A stretch of DNA of 64,000 nucleotides from Photobacterium sp. GB-56 (GTDB taxonomy: Bacteria > Pseudomonadota > Gammaproteobacteria > Enterobacterales > Vibrionaceae), in NCBI RefSeq assembly GCF_003026105.1, contig NZ_PYNW01000018.1, positions 1-64,000 on the forward strand, in the 5' to 3' direction. The notes below the pieces were generated by a model. The model saw nothing but the letters and a program-made list of their open reading frames with translations, was not told the origin of the DNA and made no database searches. The position numbers and the translations under genes were made by a program. Numbering within the stretch: position 1 is the stretch's first letter; the number at the start of each line of letters is the position of its first letter. Shown here piece by piece: positions 1-10,847 of this stretch.

Positions 1-118
1 TCACCCGTCCGCCGCTCGTCAGCATTGATAGCAAGCTATCAATCTGTTACCGCTCGACTTGCATGTGTTAGGCCTGCCGCCAGCGTTCAATCTGAGCCAT
101 GATCAAACTCTTCAATTA
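1..118 (-). rRNA. rrs: 16S ribosomal RNA, 5' end (partial)
   Basis: The reverse strand begins with the universal bacterial 16S start (TTGAAGAGTTTGATCATGGC) followed by the conserved GCTGGCGGCAGGCC and ACATGCAAGTCGAGCGG blocks and the variable V1 hairpin, then GACGAGCGGCGGACGGGTGA at the window edge. The mature 5' end is placed at about 118 by comparison with the E. coli start. Only about 118 of about 1540 nt are present; the rest of the operon lies to the left of the window. The V1 hairpin sequence resembles Photobacterium. Confidence 0.97.
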
Positions 119-420
119 AAGTTTTGTGGTCTTTCGACCGGCTCAATGAATACTGTTAAAATACCGCTAACTAGAAGCTAGTTAGGATATTTGAATTGAC
201 TGTGCCAAATAATCCTTCTCCATAAAGAGATGAGTTATTTGTATTGGTCACTAGTATCATTGATAAATCTTTCGACTTAACTTTTCAACGAGTGCCCACA
301 CAGATTGCATGGTCAAATTGTTAAAGAACAATACTGAACTCGGTAACCGCTTGCGCCGTTGCCTGTCTCAGTGGGGTCGTAGTATAGAGAGTTCGATCAC
401 ATTAGCAAGGGCTAAAGTGA
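119..420 (-). promoter_or_regulatory. rRNA operon leader, boxA and promoter
   Basis: Reading the minus strand toward the 16S gene, a promoter has -35 TTGCTA (403-408), a 16 nt spacer and -10 TATACT (381-386), followed by a GC-rich discriminator with CCCC typical of stringently controlled rRNA promoters. A boxA antitermination element, TGTTCTTTAACAA, lies at 318-330, one base from the E. coli form TGCTCTTTAACAA. The rest of the roughly 250 nt leader is AT-rich and should pair with 16S 3' flanking sequence for RNase III processing; I did not resolve that stem. Further upstream promoters may lie in 421-540, where I see nothing definite. Confidence 0.8.
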
Positions 421-542
421 AATAATTCTGACATATTTAATCACTCGAACAAATAATACTCAGAGTGCTATTGATTGACTACAATTCACGCGTCTATTTA
501 GTTACTCTTGGTTAAAAATCCGTCCCCTATACAGGTATTACT

Positions 543-1091
543 ATGACTTCCTCATTACGTAGCTATAAAAATATTCATCCAACACTGGAAAATAATGTCT
601 ATGTTGATCCATCTTGTGTTTTAGTGGGGGATATTCGCTGTGATGATGACAGTAGTATTTGGCCTTTAGTCGCTGCGCGTGGCGATGTGAACTACATCAC
701 TATCGGTAAACGCACGAATATTCAAGATGGTAGCGTGCTACACGTTAGCCGTGTCAGTGATGATCACCCTGATGGCTTTCCGCTGATTATTGGTGATGAT
801 GTAACGGTGGGACATAAAGCGATGTTACATGGTTGCCAAATAGGTCATCGTGTTTTAGTGGGGATGGGCACAATTATTTTAGATGGGGCTATTATCGAAG
901 ATGATGTCATCATTGGCGCAGGCAGTTTGGTTCCACCCAATAAACGCATAGCATCTGGTTTTCTTTATGTTGGCAGTCCTGCAAAACAAGCCCGCCCTTT
1001 AACGGACAAAGAGAAAGCCTTTTTATCACAATCAGCAGATAACTATGTGCGACTCAAAAATGAGTACCTTTGCGAAGAACTTCCGCTGTAA
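543..1091 (+). CDS. yrdA: gamma-class carbonic anhydrase family protein YrdA
   Basis: A 182-residue left-handed beta-helix protein built of hexapeptide repeats (for example IIGDDV, IIEDDVIIGAG). His67, His91 and His96 sit where the gamma-carbonic anhydrase zinc ligands are expected, with the H-x4-H pair in VGHKAMLHG. Family members bind metal as trimers in the cytoplasm; carbonic anhydrase activity of YrdA-type proteins is weak or unproven, so the physiological reaction is uncertain. It is transcribed away from the rRNA operon and converges on yrdB, with which it shares a hairpin. The order yrdA/yrdB/aroE matches that of E. coli and Vibrio. Confidence 0.9.
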   Translation: MTSSLRSYKNIHPTLENNVYVDPSCVLVGDIRCDDDSSIWPLVAARGDVNYITIGKRTNIQDGSVLHVSRVSDDHPDGFPLIIGDDVTVGHKAMLHGCQIGHRVLVGMGTIILDGAIIEDDVIIGAGSLVPPNKRIASGFLYVGSPAKQARPLTDKEKAFLSQSADNYVRLKNEYLCEELPL

Positions 1092-1092
1092 A

Positions 1093-1124
1093 TAAAAAGA
1101 AGCCTTATCTAACGATAAGGCTTC
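1093..1124 (-). terminator. intrinsic terminator of the tsaC-hemF-aroE-yrdB unit
   Basis: An 11 bp perfect stem GAAGCCTTATC / GATAAGGCTTC (1099-1109, 1114-1124) with a TAAC loop. On the minus strand it is followed by TTTTTATTT, so it terminates the yrdB side; on the plus strand the tail is poor in T and termination of yrdA would be weaker. Confidence 0.8.
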
Positions 1125-1144
1125 TCGATAATTATTTGAGTGAC

Positions 1145-1408
1145 TTAGCCAATAACGACATCACCATTATCGTCAAAACATTCATCTTCAATCATTTCTT
1201 CAGCCAACTCTTCAAGATCAAAACGCAATGAAGAAAACTCAGCGAGGATATCAGCTTCGTTATTTAAGGCTTTACCACTGTGCTGTTGTAGCCAGTTTAA
1301 GGTTACCCAACAGATGATCAGTGCGCCGCCTTGCTGAGCTGGGAAGTTAACGGCTTGGCGAACAGCATCCCATGATTGAATATCTGAAAATAGAATATCT
1401 TGGTTCAT
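1145..1408 (-). CDS. yrdB: DUF1488 family protein YrdB
   Basis: An 87-residue acidic cytoplasmic protein with the DUF1488 pattern: an N-terminal FxDIxSWD segment, then VNFPAQQGG and IICWVTLNWL around residues 20-40, and an acidic tail. The function is unknown in all organisms. It is the last gene of the minus-strand group, 5 nt after aroE, the same neighbour as in E. coli, so it is probably co-transcribed with aroE. No signal peptide or membrane segment. Confidence 0.85.
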   Translation of the reverse strand: MNQDILFSDIQSWDAVRQAVNFPAQQGGALIICWVTLNWLQQHSGKALNNEADILAEFSSLRFDLEELAEEMIEDECFDDNGDVVIG

Positions 1409-1413
1409 TACTT

Positions 1414-2235
1414 TTACTCTTGTAAAGTTCGGCGCAACTCACGTTGTACTTGTTTAGCTCCCGGACGAAGCCCGCGCCATAACATAAAGCTTTCCGCAGC
1501 TTGTCCAACGAGCATTCCTAACCCATCTAACACCTTTACTGCGCCATGCTCTTTCGCCCAACCATTAAAAGAGGTTATTGCTGAGCCATACACCATGTCA
1601 TAGCACGTGGTATTCGTACCAATCACCGTTGGAGATATCGCTGGCACATCTCCAGATAGGCTGGCTGACGTTGAGTTGATGATCACATCAAAGGTTTGGT
1701 TTTCGAGTTCGGCGTGCTCTAGTGCAATAACATTACCGTAAGAAGAAAACAGCTCTGCCAATTGTTTTGCTTTGCTTACTGTGCGGTTGGCTATAACCAA
1801 TTGTTTAGGTTGCTGTGCTAATAATGGTAAAAGCACACCACGAGCAGCACCACCGGCACCTAACAATAAGATGCGTTGATCTTTTAATTCGACCTGTTGA
1901 TTGATCAGATCTTGAACAAGGCCTTCACCATCAGTGTTATCACCTAATACACCGCCGTCATCCAATTTCTTAAGTGTATTTACGGCACCAGCCAAGCGAG
2001 CACGTTCAGTTAGCTTGGTCGCATATTGATAAGCTTGCTCTTTAAATGGCACCGTAATGTTACAACCTTTACCACCATCATTAAAAAACATATCTGCCGC
2101 TTGCACAAAACCATCAATGGCAACAAGTTGACTGGTATATGTCATCTGTTGACTTGTTTGACGGGCAAATAAGGTATGAATGAATGGAGATTTACTTTGT
2201 CCGATTGGGTTACCAAATACGACGTACTTATCCAT
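1414..2235 (-). CDS. aroE: shikimate dehydrogenase (NADP+)
   Basis: Reduces 3-dehydroshikimate to shikimate with NADPH, the fourth step of the shikimate pathway to aromatic amino acids, in the cytoplasm. At 273 residues it has the family's usual length. It shows the substrate-binding SKS segment (residues 14-16 in [13 protein letters not shown]), the catalytic Lys65 in NITVPFK, Asp102 in NTDGEG, and the dinucleotide-binding GAGGA at 126-130 followed by NRT. All key residues are present. It lies 63 nt after hemF and 5 nt before yrdB. Confidence 0.97.
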   Translation of the reverse strand: MDKYVVFGNPIGQSKSPFIHTLFARQTSQQMTYTSQLVAIDGFVQAADMFFNDGGKGCNITVPFKEQAYQYATKLTERARLAGAVNTLKKLDDGGVLGDNTDGEGLVQDLINQQVELKDQRILLLGAGGAARGVLLPLLAQQPKQLVIANRTVSKAKQLAELFSSYGNVIALEHAELENQTFDVIINSTSASLSGDVPAISPTVIGTNTTCYDMVYGSAITSFNGWAKEHGAVKVLDGLGMLVGQAAESFMLWRGLRPGAKQVQRELRRTLQE

Positions 2236-2298
2236 ATACGAATTCTCTCTTTATATTAAGAAGGCTCTATCACTCCGTGATCTGAGCTCAATAATTGA

Positions 2299-3219
<921 letters not shown>

Positions 3220-3777
3220 TTACCCTTGACGGAAGATATTGCCATTAAGCGCATCACGTATCTCGGAAGGATTGGTACGTCCGCCTGTTTCACCTTGCAA
3301 GATTGCAGCTAAACAATGTCCTAACTGTTGTTCAACCTCTTGCGCTGTTCGACCTGGCTCTTGGCCTGTTAAATTTGCGCTGGTTGAGGTAATAGGTTTA
3401 CCAAACTCCAAACATAAGCGTTGCACGAGTGGATGATCACTCACACGTACCGCAATCGTAGTAAATTGCCCCGTTAAAAACGAGGAAACATTGGGCTTAG
3501 TCGGCATTACCCAAGTCACAGGTCCTGGCCATGTTGCCATCACGGTTTGCTTTTGTTGTTCGGTCAATTGGTTTTCATCAATATATGACAGCAGCTGATC
3601 GTAATTCGCCGCGATCAAAATTAAGCCCTTTTCCACTGGGCGTTGTTTGATCGCTAATAGTTTTTCAACCGCTTCTTGATTATCCGGATCACAGCCTACA
3701 CCAAACACCGCTTCGGTTGGGTACCCGATCACTTCACCTTGCTTTAAAGCTGCGACGACTTGAGCAAAATTCTCCAC
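3220..3777 (-). CDS. tsaC: L-threonylcarbamoyladenylate synthase TsaC
   Basis: Makes threonylcarbamoyl-AMP from threonine, bicarbonate and ATP, the first step of t6A37 modification of ANN-decoding tRNAs. The 185-residue protein is a single Sua5/YciO/YrdC domain: IGYPTEAVFGVGCDPDN near the N-terminus, IKQRP around residue 44, and the nucleotide-binding STSANLTGQEPGRT block around 131-144. It is the short YrdC type without a Sua5 C-terminal extension. First gene of the minus-strand unit; its start faces purE across about 190 nt. Confidence 0.95.
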   Translation of the reverse strand: MENFAQVVAALKQGEVIGYPTEAVFGVGCDPDNQEAVEKLLAIKQRPVEKGLILIAANYDQLLSYIDENQLTEQQKQTVMATWPGPVTWVMPTKPNVSSFLTGQFTTIAVRVSDHPLVQRLCLEFGKPITSTSANLTGQEPGRTAQEVEQQLGHCLAAILQGETGGRTNPSEIRDALNGNIFRQG

Positions 3778-3888
3778 AGTATCCTCATTATTTGTTCAGC
3801 AAATATTGTTGTTTTACTTTCTCAATTTCATTCTACCTACTCCTTAGTCACAACTCCATGCTCGGTTATAAGACAGTCAATATTCATG

Positions 3889-3926
3889 ACGCAAACGTTT
3901 TCCTTTGAGCTAAATCACCGTATAAT
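3889..3926 (+). promoter_or_regulatory. purE promoter with PurR operator
   Basis: ACGCAAACGTTTTCCT at 3889-3904 matches the 16 bp PurR consensus (ACGCAAACGTTTNCNT) at every defined base. It overlaps the -35 region of a promoter whose -10 is a perfect TATAAT at 3921-3926 (17 nt spacer from TTTTCC at 3898-3903). This arrangement mirrors purEK of E. coli: hypoxanthine/guanine-bound PurR should block transcription. Confidence 0.85.
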
Positions 3927-3971
3927 GCAGCCATCAACACGATGTTAAGTTATGACCTGAAGGAGAATGAG

Positions 3972-4460
3972 ATGAAAGTTGGAATTATCATGGGTTCAAA
4001 ATCTGATTGGCCAACCATGCAACATGCGGCTGAGATGCTTGATCGTTTCAATGTTCCTTATGAGACAAAGGTCGTTTCGGCTCACCGCACGCCACATTTA
4101 CTAGCCGAATACGCTGAAAGTGCACAAGAGCGTGGCATTAAAGTGATCATCGCAGGTGCTGGCGGTGCAGCTCACTTACCGGGGATGACAGCGGCTTTCA
4201 CTAGCGTGCCTGTATTAGGCGTACCAGTGCAATCACGTGCATTAAAAGGAATGGATTCATTGCTTTCTATCGTTCAAATGCCGAAAGGTATTGCTGTTGG
4301 TACCTTAGCAATTGGTGATGCAGGGGCTGCCAATGCAGGTCTCTTAGCCGCACAAATTATCGGCACTCAAGATGAGCAAGTACTGGCCGCTATTGATGCT
4401 TTCCGCAAAGAGCAAACAGAAACGGTATTAAGCAACCCAAATCCAGCAGAGGATGCATAA
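3972..4460 (+). CDS. purE: N5-carboxyaminoimidazole ribonucleotide mutase PurE (class I)
   Basis: Converts N5-CAIR to CAIR in purine synthesis. The start at 3972 is chosen because AAGGAG lies about 6-11 nt upstream and the protein then begins [13 protein letters not shown] as in the family; an in-frame ATG at 3942 would add ten residues without a ribosome site. It has 162 residues with GSKSDW (8-13), SAHRTP (36-41, catalytic His) and [10 protein letters not shown]. The stop overlaps the purK start by one base (TAATG), indicating translational coupling. Confidence 0.97.
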   Translation: MKVGIIMGSKSDWPTMQHAAEMLDRFNVPYETKVVSAHRTPHLLAEYAESAQERGIKVIIAGAGGAAHLPGMTAAFTSVPVLGVPVQSRALKGMDSLLSIVQMPKGIAVGTLAIGDAGAANAGLLAAQIIGTQDEQVLAAIDAFRKEQTETVLSNPNPAEDA

Positions 4461-5578
4461 TGAATAATGTGCTAGTCCTTGGTGCTGGCCAACTTGCCCG
4501 TATGATGGCACTGGCTGGCGCTCCTATTAACATCAATGTGATCGCTTATGATGTAGAGAGTGATAAAGTGGTTCATCCTCTTACCCAACAAGCAATGTCG
4601 AACTCGCTCGTTGAAGCGATTAATGACGTTGATGCGATCACTGCCGAGTTTGAACATATTCCTCACGATATTTTAGATATTTGTGCTGCCAGCGAGAAGT
4701 TCTTCCCAACGCCAGAAGCAATCAAAGCCGGTGGCGATCGTCGTCTAGAAAAAGCGTTATTAGATAATGCTGGCGTGCGCAACGCTAAATACCATGAAAT
4801 CACTGAACGTGCAGATCTTCTTACTGCAATTGAAAAAATCGGGTTACCGCTGGTGTTAAAAAGTGCATTAGGTGGCTACGACGGTAAAGGGCAGTGGCGC
4901 TTAAAAGAAAGCGCACAGATTGATGATATTTGGCCTGAAATGGCGCAATGTATTGCTGATTCTCCTAATCAGGCTATTGTTGCTGAGCAATTTATTCCTT
5001 TTCAACGCGAAGTATCATTGATTGGTGCCCGTAATCGCAGTGGTGATATTCAGGTATTTAACTTAACTGAGAATGTCCATACTGATGGCGTACTAAGTTT
5101 ATCAACTGCGATTGTGGGTGACTCACCACTGCAAGCGCAAGCCGATAACATGTTCCGTGCCGTCGCTAATAGCCTTGATTATGTCGGCGTGTTAGCTATC
5201 GAGTTTTTCGATCTCGATGGCGAACTACTGGTAAACGAAATCGCACCACGGGTTCATAACTCAGGTCACTGGACACAGCAAGGTGCAGAAACATGTCAGT
5301 TTGAAAACCACTTACGCGCGGTATGTGATTTTCCTCTTGGTAGTACTCAACTCATTCGTCCAAGTGCGATGATCAATATCTTAGGTTTAGATAGCATTCC
5401 TGATGCGGTTTATGCCCAAGAAGGTTGCCATGTACACTGGTACGGTAAAGAAAAACGAGCAGGGCGTAAAATGGGGCACATTAACGTGTGTGCTGATACA
5501 CCAGAGCAATTGCAGTATCGTTTGATCATGTTATCAAGCTTGCTGGATGAGAAGGATTTCCCCGCACTGCCGCGTTAA
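4460..5578 (+). CDS. purK: N5-carboxyaminoimidazole ribonucleotide synthase PurK
   Basis: ATP-dependent carboxylation of AIR to N5-CAIR, the step just before PurE. The 372-residue ATP-grasp enzyme opens with [15 protein letters not shown], carries the glycine-rich loop [12 protein letters not shown] around residue 135, [16 protein letters not shown], and the metal-binding block [15 protein letters not shown] around 257-271. Complete. Second gene of the PurR-controlled purEK operon, with a 1-base overlap, and followed by a strong hairpin. Confidence 0.97.
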   Translation: MNNVLVLGAGQLARMMALAGAPININVIAYDVESDKVVHPLTQQAMSNSLVEAINDVDAITAEFEHIPHDILDICAASEKFFPTPEAIKAGGDRRLEKALLDNAGVRNAKYHEITERADLLTAIEKIGLPLVLKSALGGYDGKGQWRLKESAQIDDIWPEMAQCIADSPNQAIVAEQFIPFQREVSLIGARNRSGDIQVFNLTENVHTDGVLSLSTAIVGDSPLQAQADNMFRAVANSLDYVGVLAIEFFDLDGELLVNEIAPRVHNSGHWTQQGAETCQFENHLRAVCDFPLGSTQLIRPSAMINILGLDSIPDAVYAQEGCHVHWYGKEKRAGRKMGHINVCADTPEQLQYRLIMLSSLLDEKDFPALPR

Positions 5579-5593
5579 TATTTACTCCAATTT

Positions 5594-5623
5594 AAAAAGC
5601 CTGCGTCTGAGCAGGCTTTTTTT
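5594..5623. terminator. bidirectional terminator between purK and yrdD
   Basis: Stem GCCTGC/GCAGGC (5599-5604, 5611-5616) extended by an A-run on the left and a seven-T run on the right, so it works on both strands. It overlaps the TAA stop of the convergent zinc-finger gene at 5622. Confidence 0.88.
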
Positions 5624-6197
5624 ATGCTGTTTTATCAACACTATCAGGATCTTGATAAGCATGGCACTTTCTATCTGCACATTGCAGTTTCACACCACTG
5701 GCTAATTTCTTTTCAATTAGCAAACCAAAGCCACATTGTTGGCACGTACCGACAACGGGTTTGTTATTCACAGCAAAGCGACAGCTTGGATACTGATCAC
5801 AGGCATAAAACACTTTGCCATAACGGGATTTACGCTCAGTTAAATGGCCTTTATGACATTCAGGACATCCAACATCGGTATTCTCTGCTTTCTTTTCCGT
5901 TGAGGCTAAATAGTGACAAGCAGGGTATGCTGAACACCCAATAAACATCCCATAACGACCTTGGCGTAATACCAATGGGCTCTCACATTCAGGACAAGGC
6001 ATATCGAGCTCTTTCACTACATGTCCATCGTTGTGATTTAATGGCTGAATATAGTCACAACTCGGATAATGATCGCAACCAAGAAAAGGACCACGCTTAC
6101 CAAATCGCATCACTAATTCGCCACCACATTGTGGGCACGGTGTATGTGATAACGCCTGCTCATGGGCAGAGAATAAAGGTGGGTTATTGGTTGTCAT
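5622..6197 (-). CDS. yrdD: topoisomerase-type zinc-ribbon protein YrdD
   Basis: A 191-residue protein made almost wholly of C4 zinc ribbons like those at the C-terminus of DNA topoisomerase I. Three clear repeats have the form CPxC...C(D/S)xYP(S/A)C (around 21-48, 68-95, 109-137), and a fourth more diverged CQQCGF...C..C lies near the C-terminus. There is no topoisomerase catalytic domain, so it is not TopA. It presumably binds single-stranded nucleic acid, but its role is unknown. It lies 92 nt after smg on the same strand, the conserved tsaC/yrdD/smg/dprA neighbourhood. Confidence 0.85.
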   Translation of the reverse strand: MTTNNPPLFSAHEQALSHTPCPQCGGELVMRFGKRGPFLGCDHYPSCDYIQPLNHNDGHVVKELDMPCPECESPLVLRQGRYGMFIGCSAYPACHYLASTEKKAENTDVGCPECHKGHLTERKSRYGKVFYACDQYPSCRFAVNNKPVVGTCQQCGFGLLIEKKLASGVKLQCADRKCHAYQDPDSVDKTA

Positions 6198-6289
6198 TAC
6201 TGCTCGCTTAAAAAGGAATATCGCGTTTTACACGCTATCGCGACAAATAGCATAGATACAATAACGGGCCACTTTAAGGCCCGCTAATT

Positions 6290-6763
6290 TTAATGCACTG
6301 CACCGTCTTCCGCACCGTATAGCAACTCTTCCATCTGGCTATACGCTGTTTCATTACCGGGGGCATTAAACAGCACCATTAAGATAATCCACTTCAAATC
6401 ATCTAATGAAAATTCATTGGTATCGAGCTCCATGATCCGATCAATCACCATTTCACGGGTATCGGCATTTAGCACATGGATTTGCTCAAGATACATCAAG
6501 AAACCGCGACAAGTGACATCCATACGGATCATCTCTTGCTCGGTATACACACGCATAGATGTTGCTGCGCAGTTATTTACATAAGGAGTATGTTCAGTTT
6601 CTTGTAACGCTGCGAGTTGTTCTAACCAATTAAGCGCTTTATAAATATCATCTTGATGGAACCCAGCACGAATTAACTCTTCGGAAAGTTCATCTTGATC
6701 AAACATCAACTCAGCATCACTTTGGATGTAAGTTTCAAACAGGTACATAAGAATGTCCATCAT
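6290..6763 (-). CDS. smg: Smg family protein (DUF494)
   Basis: A 157-residue acidic, all-helical protein of the Smg family: [13 protein letters not shown] at the N-terminus, [14 protein letters not shown] and the C-terminal [17 protein letters not shown]. Its molecular function is unknown; it is almost always found beside dprA. Two ATGs are adjacent at the start; a strong GGAGGAG 8 nt upstream favours the first. It starts 2 nt after the dprA stop, so the two are translationally linked. Confidence 0.9.
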   Translation of the reverse strand: MMDILMYLFETYIQSDAELMFDQDELSEELIRAGFHQDDIYKALNWLEQLAALQETEHTPYVNNCAATSMRVYTEQEMIRMDVTCRGFLMYLEQIHVLNADTREMVIDRIMELDTNEFSLDDLKWIILMVLFNAPGNETAYSQMEELLYGAEDGAVH

Positions 6764-6765
6764 GA

Positions 6766-7863
6766 CTAGCTCCTCCTCGTTCTGACATAACCACCAGGTA
6801 CTGCACTGACCAGGCCCAGTAATTCCAACTCTAAAAGTTGGGTTAATACTTCATGGACAGGCTGTTCACAGCGTTCAGCAACTACATCTACGGGTGTTGC
6901 TTCGGTGCCTACGTTAGCCAACAGAGCTGGAAATGGCAATTCTTCATTTTCAGGTTGTGGAAAAGGCAAGCCTATTTGGTTATTTATTGCGCACTCAGTT
7001 AAGGTTCCGACTTCATTAAAGATATCTGCGGGGCTTTCTACCAGTTTAGCACCAGATTTTATCAATGCATTACAGCCTCGACTTTGCGCATTATAGATAG
7101 AGCCTGGAAGGGCAAACACTTCTCGTCCTTGCTCTAACGCATAACGCGCAGTAATCAATGAGCCGCTTTTTTCTGCCGCTTCAACTACCAATACGCCTGT
7201 CGACAATCCACTGATCACTCGATTGCGACGCGGAAAGTTTTGTGGACGAGGTTTTTCATCAGGCCAAAACTCTGAAACCAATGCCCCTTGCTCTACAATC
7301 TCATTCGCTAACTGACGATGGCGAGCAGGATAAATTTGATCTAAACCAGAGCCTAACACCGCAACGGTAGCGCCGCCGGACTTCAATGCCCCCAGATGAG
7401 CTTGTCCATCAATTCCTAAAGCAAGTCCGCTGGTAACCACATACTCCGCTTGCCCTAGTGCATACCCGAAATTAAATGCCGCCTCTCTACCATCAATGGA
7501 AGCGGCGCGACTACCAATAATCGCCACTTGTGGTTGAGCTAGATAAGCGACCTCACCACGGACAAATAACAGTGGTGGTGGAGATGATATCTGTTTAAGT
7601 AAATAAGGGTAGGCAGGAGAATCTAGAGTCAAAATATGTTGATCTGGGTGTTGCTGCCAACGCAACGCTTGATCGATACGTTGTTGGTTGGGTGAAGTAA
7701 TCGCAGTGGCTTGTTGGTGAGTCAAACCTAGCTGACACAACTGATCAAATGAAGAGCCAACACATTGTTGCGCCGAAACATGACGCAAGAGTTTATTAAT
7801 GCGATGACCACCTAAATACGGTGTCATCGCTAATACTAACCATGGGTAGAGTGATTCACTCAT
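6766..7863 (-). CDS. dprA: DNA-processing protein DprA
   Basis: Binds incoming single-stranded DNA and loads RecA during natural transformation. The 365-residue protein has an N-terminal SAM-like helical part, the Rossmann-like core ([15 protein letters not shown] around 116-130, [18 protein letters not shown] around 142-159, [45 protein letters not shown]) and a C-terminal winged-helix domain. Intact, which fits the natural competence known in Vibrionaceae; comM at 19671 is a second competence gene in this window. It follows the LysM gene by 6 nt. Confidence 0.95.
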   Translation of the reverse strand: MSESLYPWLVLAMTPYLGGHRINKLLRHVSAQQCVGSSFDQLCQLGLTHQQATAITSPNQQRIDQALRWQQHPDQHILTLDSPAYPYLLKQISSPPPLLFVRGEVAYLAQPQVAIIGSRAASIDGREAAFNFGYALGQAEYVVTSGLALGIDGQAHLGALKSGGATVAVLGSGLDQIYPARHRQLANEIVEQGALVSEFWPDEKPRPQNFPRRNRVISGLSTGVLVVEAAEKSGSLITARYALEQGREVFALPGSIYNAQSRGCNALIKSGAKLVESPADIFNEVGTLTECAINNQIGLPFPQPENEELPFPALLANVGTEATPVDVVAERCEQPVHEVLTQLLELELLGLVSAVPGGYVRTRRS

Positions 7864-7869
7864 GAGATC

Positions 7870-8931
7870 TTAACGCGTTGGTGGAACAGCAATAACACCC
7901 GGCTTGAATGGTTCTAAGCTTTGCATCACCACAGCTAAACTAAAGTGCTCATAAGGACGAAGCACCATTAATTTACCCACTGAGACTTCACCCAACTGGG
8001 TAGAGCCTGCTAATGGGTTATCTTTGTAATGGTAACTGCCTTTTTTACCTTGAACTTTGGCACCTTGTTTGTATAAATCAAATACAAAGCCTGATTCCAC
8101 ACCATCTAAATGCCCACGATCTAATACCACAACATCGAAGCTAGAGATGTAGCTACGCCCTTCAAGTTGCCCAATCACATTGGCAGTCATTGACTCTGGC
8201 GGTGTTGAGGGTGAAAACGATAAGTTAGGCTCTCCGCTCACTAATAATGGTAATAAAATATCGTTTTGACTGATTTCCTGACGGTAGGTATCAACCCGTA
8301 ATTGACTGGTTTTATCATCGGCTGCAGTGACGGTTAAATCAGCAATCTCCTTTAATGTCATGACCTTTACATCAACTTCAGGGCTTGTCTCCGTTGCTGA
8401 ATCATTACGTGTAAACGTTTCTTCAATACGGTAAACACGCCATTGTGTTGTCGGTGCCAAAGGCTGATCTGCCCATACAATATCACCGACAGACAAGTAA
8501 CCTCGTTCATCGCTTGAGCCTAACACTTGCGGTTGTGTTTTGGCTGATTCTTGACTGATTAATTTATTTTCAGCCACGTACTCCAACATTAAGTATCCCG
8601 GTAGGGTCGTAATAGGATCACGAATAACTCGCGCTTTTGGCGACAGTTTTACATGCTTTTTCAAACTCAGTTTTGGCTGCCCATTAACCCAGATAAGATG
8701 GAGGCGATCACCTGGGTAAATAAGGTGTGGGTTTTTAATGTAGCTATTCTTTTCCCACAATTGTGGCCATGACCATGGATTTTCGAGAAACACGCCAGAA
8801 ATATCCCACAACGTATCACCTTTCTTAACGATGTAGACTTCTGGTATATCTTTTTTAAGTAATGGAGATGGCGCAGCAAACAGAGAGGGGATAAAAAGCA
8901 TAAAGCTAAGAATAATGCCCAATTGCTTCAT
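7870..8931 (-). CDS. LysM-domain exported protein
   Basis: A 353-residue protein with a Sec signal peptide (residues 1-19, ending LFAAP) and one LysM domain at about 31-80 (YIVKKGDTLWDISGVF ... NPHLIYPGDRLHLIW), the form used to bind peptidoglycan. The remaining 270 residues have no catalytic motif that I recognise. It corresponds to the conserved LysM protein encoded upstream of dprA in gammaproteobacteria. Probably periplasmic and cell-wall associated. First gene of a LysM-dprA-smg group divergent from def. Confidence 0.85.
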   Translation of the reverse strand: MKQLGIILSFMLFIPSLFAAPSPLLKKDIPEVYIVKKGDTLWDISGVFLENPWSWPQLWEKNSYIKNPHLIYPGDRLHLIWVNGQPKLSLKKHVKLSPKARVIRDPITTLPGYLMLEYVAENKLISQESAKTQPQVLGSSDERGYLSVGDIVWADQPLAPTTQWRVYRIEETFTRNDSATETSPEVDVKVMTLKEIADLTVTAADDKTSQLRVDTYRQEISQNDILLPLLVSGEPNLSFSPSTPPESMTANVIGQLEGRSYISSFDVVVLDRGHLDGVESGFVFDLYKQGAKVQGKKGSYHYKDNPLAGSTQLGEVSVGKLMVLRPYEHFSLAVVMQSLEPFKPGVIAVPPTR

Positions 8932-9288
8932 GAGATCGCTTCCTTGGATAACACAACCGAATCGTAAGGCTCCGCCTTACAACAAATAAAATACGTTTAT
9001 CGTCTCAGACTGGCATTAGCCTATTGATATGTCGACTGTTTAACGATGAGCAAAAAGCGCTTTTCGGTTCACGTCACTATTTATAGATAACTGTTGCAAC
9101 TCAATAGCGTCAAGTTTGCTTACGGCTAACACTAATCACTTTGCCAATAAAATACTGACGGACGCTTTTTCATTCTTTGTCTTTCACCTATGACAAAAAA
9201 TTCGGTACTGTTATTTGATCTTTAAAATGACTAGAATTAGACCAACAGCGTTTTATTTTTTAGTTTCCGTTAACGAATTCGAGTCCTT
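8932..9288. other. 357 bp divergent intergenic region (LysM gene / def)
   Basis: Contains the divergent promoters of the LysM-dprA-smg group and def-fmt. A 7 bp hairpin GTAAGGC-TCC-GCCTTAC sits at 8964-8980, about 33 nt upstream of the LysM gene start, and would be in its mRNA leader. I could not assign convincing -35/-10 pairs and see no further gene. Confidence 0.5.
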
Positions 9289-9798
9289 ATGTCTGTATTA
9301 CACGTTCTAACCTTTCCTGATGAACGCCTACGAACTGTAGCTAAACCAGTCGAAGCGATAACACCTGAAATCCAAACAATTATCGATGATATGTTGGAGA
9401 CCATGTACGACGAAGAAGGCATTGGTCTTGCGGCAACCCAAGTTGATATTCACCAACGTATTGTAGTGATTGACGTATCAGAAGAACGTAACCAACCTAT
9501 GGTACTAGTGAACCCTGAAATTACTGAAGAGCACGGTGAAGATGGTATTGAAGAAGGCTGTTTATCGGTTCCTACCGCGCGAGGTTTTGTACCACGCGCA
9601 GCAGGCGTAAGTGTTACTGCGCTGGATCGTGACGGTAAAGAATACAGCTTCAAAGCTGATGGCTTATTGGCGATTTGTGTACAACATGAATTAGATCACT
9701 TAGCTGGCAAGCTATTTGTTGACTATTTATCACCTTTAAAACGTCAGCGCATTAAACAGAAACTAGAAAAAATTAAACGCCATAACGCAAAAAACTAA
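9289..9798 (+). CDS. def: peptide deformylase
   Basis: Removes the formyl group from the N-terminal methionine of nascent proteins, a metalloenzyme acting at the ribosome exit. The 169-residue product has all three signatures: [10 protein letters not shown] (motif 1, around 44-53), EEGCLSVP (motif 2, metal-binding Cys, around 88-95) and [12 protein letters not shown] (motif 3, two metal-binding His and the catalytic Glu, around 132-143). It is the bacterial type I form. fmt follows 16 nt later, so the formylation and deformylation enzymes are co-expressed. Confidence 0.98.
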   Translation: MSVLHVLTFPDERLRTVAKPVEAITPEIQTIIDDMLETMYDEEGIGLAATQVDIHQRIVVIDVSEERNQPMVLVNPEITEEHGEDGIEEGCLSVPTARGFVPRAAGVSVTALDRDGKEYSFKADGLLAICVQHELDHLAGKLFVDYLSPLKRQRIKQKLEKIKRHNAKN

Positions 9799-9814
9799 TT
9801 ATTTAGAGGTTACC

Positions 9815-10759
9815 TTGAGCAAACCATTACGCATCGTTTTTGCAGGTACTCCTGACTTCGCCGCCCGTCATTTGGCGGCGTTGTTGTCTTCACAGCACCA
9901 AGTTGTTGCTGTTTACACTCAACCTGATCGCCCAGCGGGTCGTGGTAAAAAACTAACGGCAAGCCCAGTTAAAAATATCGCGCTTGAACATGATATTCCG
10001 GTTTATCAACCAGCTTCATTACGCAATGAAGAAGCACAACAAGAATTAGCTGCCATTGACGCAGATATCATGGTTGTGGTGGCATACGGCTTATTATTAC
10101 CGCAAGAAGTATTAGATACGCCACGTTTAGGTTGTATTAATGTACACGGTTCTATTCTTCCACGTTGGCGTGGTGCAGCGCCGATCCAACGCTCTATTTG
10201 GGCGGGAGATACAGAAACTGGCGTAACTATCATGCAGATGGATATCGGCCTTGATACGGGTGATATGCTAAAAGTGGCAACCTTGCCAATTGAAGCATCA
10301 GATACTAGCGCTACCATGTACGAAAAATTAGCCGATCTTGGCCCTGATGCCTTAATTGATTGCTTATCTGATATTGCTAATGGCACAGCCGTAGCCGTTA
10401 AGCAGGACGATGAGCAAGCAAACTACGCCAAGAAGCTGAGCAAAGAAGAAGCGTTAATTGATTGGACAATGGATGCCGCTGCGATTGAGCGCTGCGTTCG
10501 TGCGTTTAACCCGTGGCCAATGAGTTACTTCACCGTTGCAGAGCAAAACATCAAAGTTTGGCAAGCGGCTGTTGAAGCTGACAATCAAGGTAAAGCACCG
10601 GGTACAATTTTATCTGCTGATAAGCAAGGTATCTTAGTTGCGACAGGTAATGGCGCATTGCGCTTATTATCGCTGCAACCGCCAGGTAAGAAAGCGATGA
10701 CAGCAGCAGATTTGCTTAATTCTCGTCGAGAATGGTTTGAATCTGGCGCTCAGCTATAA
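9815..10759 (+). CDS. fmt: methionyl-tRNA formyltransferase
   Basis: Formylates Met-tRNAfMet with 10-formyl-THF for translation initiation. It starts with TTG: AGAGGT sits at 9805-9810 and the protein then begins [17 protein letters not shown], as in the family. The 314 residues include the catalytic core [20 protein letters not shown] and DIGLDTGDM, then a C-terminal OB-like domain for tRNA binding. Second gene of def-fmt, ending in a hairpin terminator. Confidence 0.97.
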   Translation: MSKPLRIVFAGTPDFAARHLAALLSSQHQVVAVYTQPDRPAGRGKKLTASPVKNIALEHDIPVYQPASLRNEEAQQELAAIDADIMVVVAYGLLLPQEVLDTPRLGCINVHGSILPRWRGAAPIQRSIWAGDTETGVTIMQMDIGLDTGDMLKVATLPIEASDTSATMYEKLADLGPDALIDCLSDIANGTAVAVKQDDEQANYAKKLSKEEALIDWTMDAAAIERCVRAFNPWPMSYFTVAEQNIKVWQAAVEADNQGKAPGTILSADKQGILVATGNGALRLLSLQPPGKKAMTAADLLNSRREWFESGAQL

Positions 10760-10765
10760 ATATCA

Positions 10766-10797
10766 AGGCCAGTGTGTAGTCACTGGCTTTTCTTTTT
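10766..10797 (+). terminator. terminator of def-fmt
   Basis: Stem GCCAGTG/CACTGGC (10768-10774, 10781-10787) with a 6 nt loop, followed by TTTTCTTTTT. It lies 9 nt after the fmt stop and 50 nt before rsmB, so rsmB may need read-through or its own promoter. Confidence 0.8.
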
Positions 10798-10847
10798 AAG
10801 TTCCACATTGTTATCGCCAGCACTAACGGCGAGTTCAGGAAACAGCT

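Noticed and set aside
7868-7884. A GGTGGAACA half site resembling parS in the 3' end of the LysM gene
   Set aside because: Only one arm matches; there is no inverted partner.
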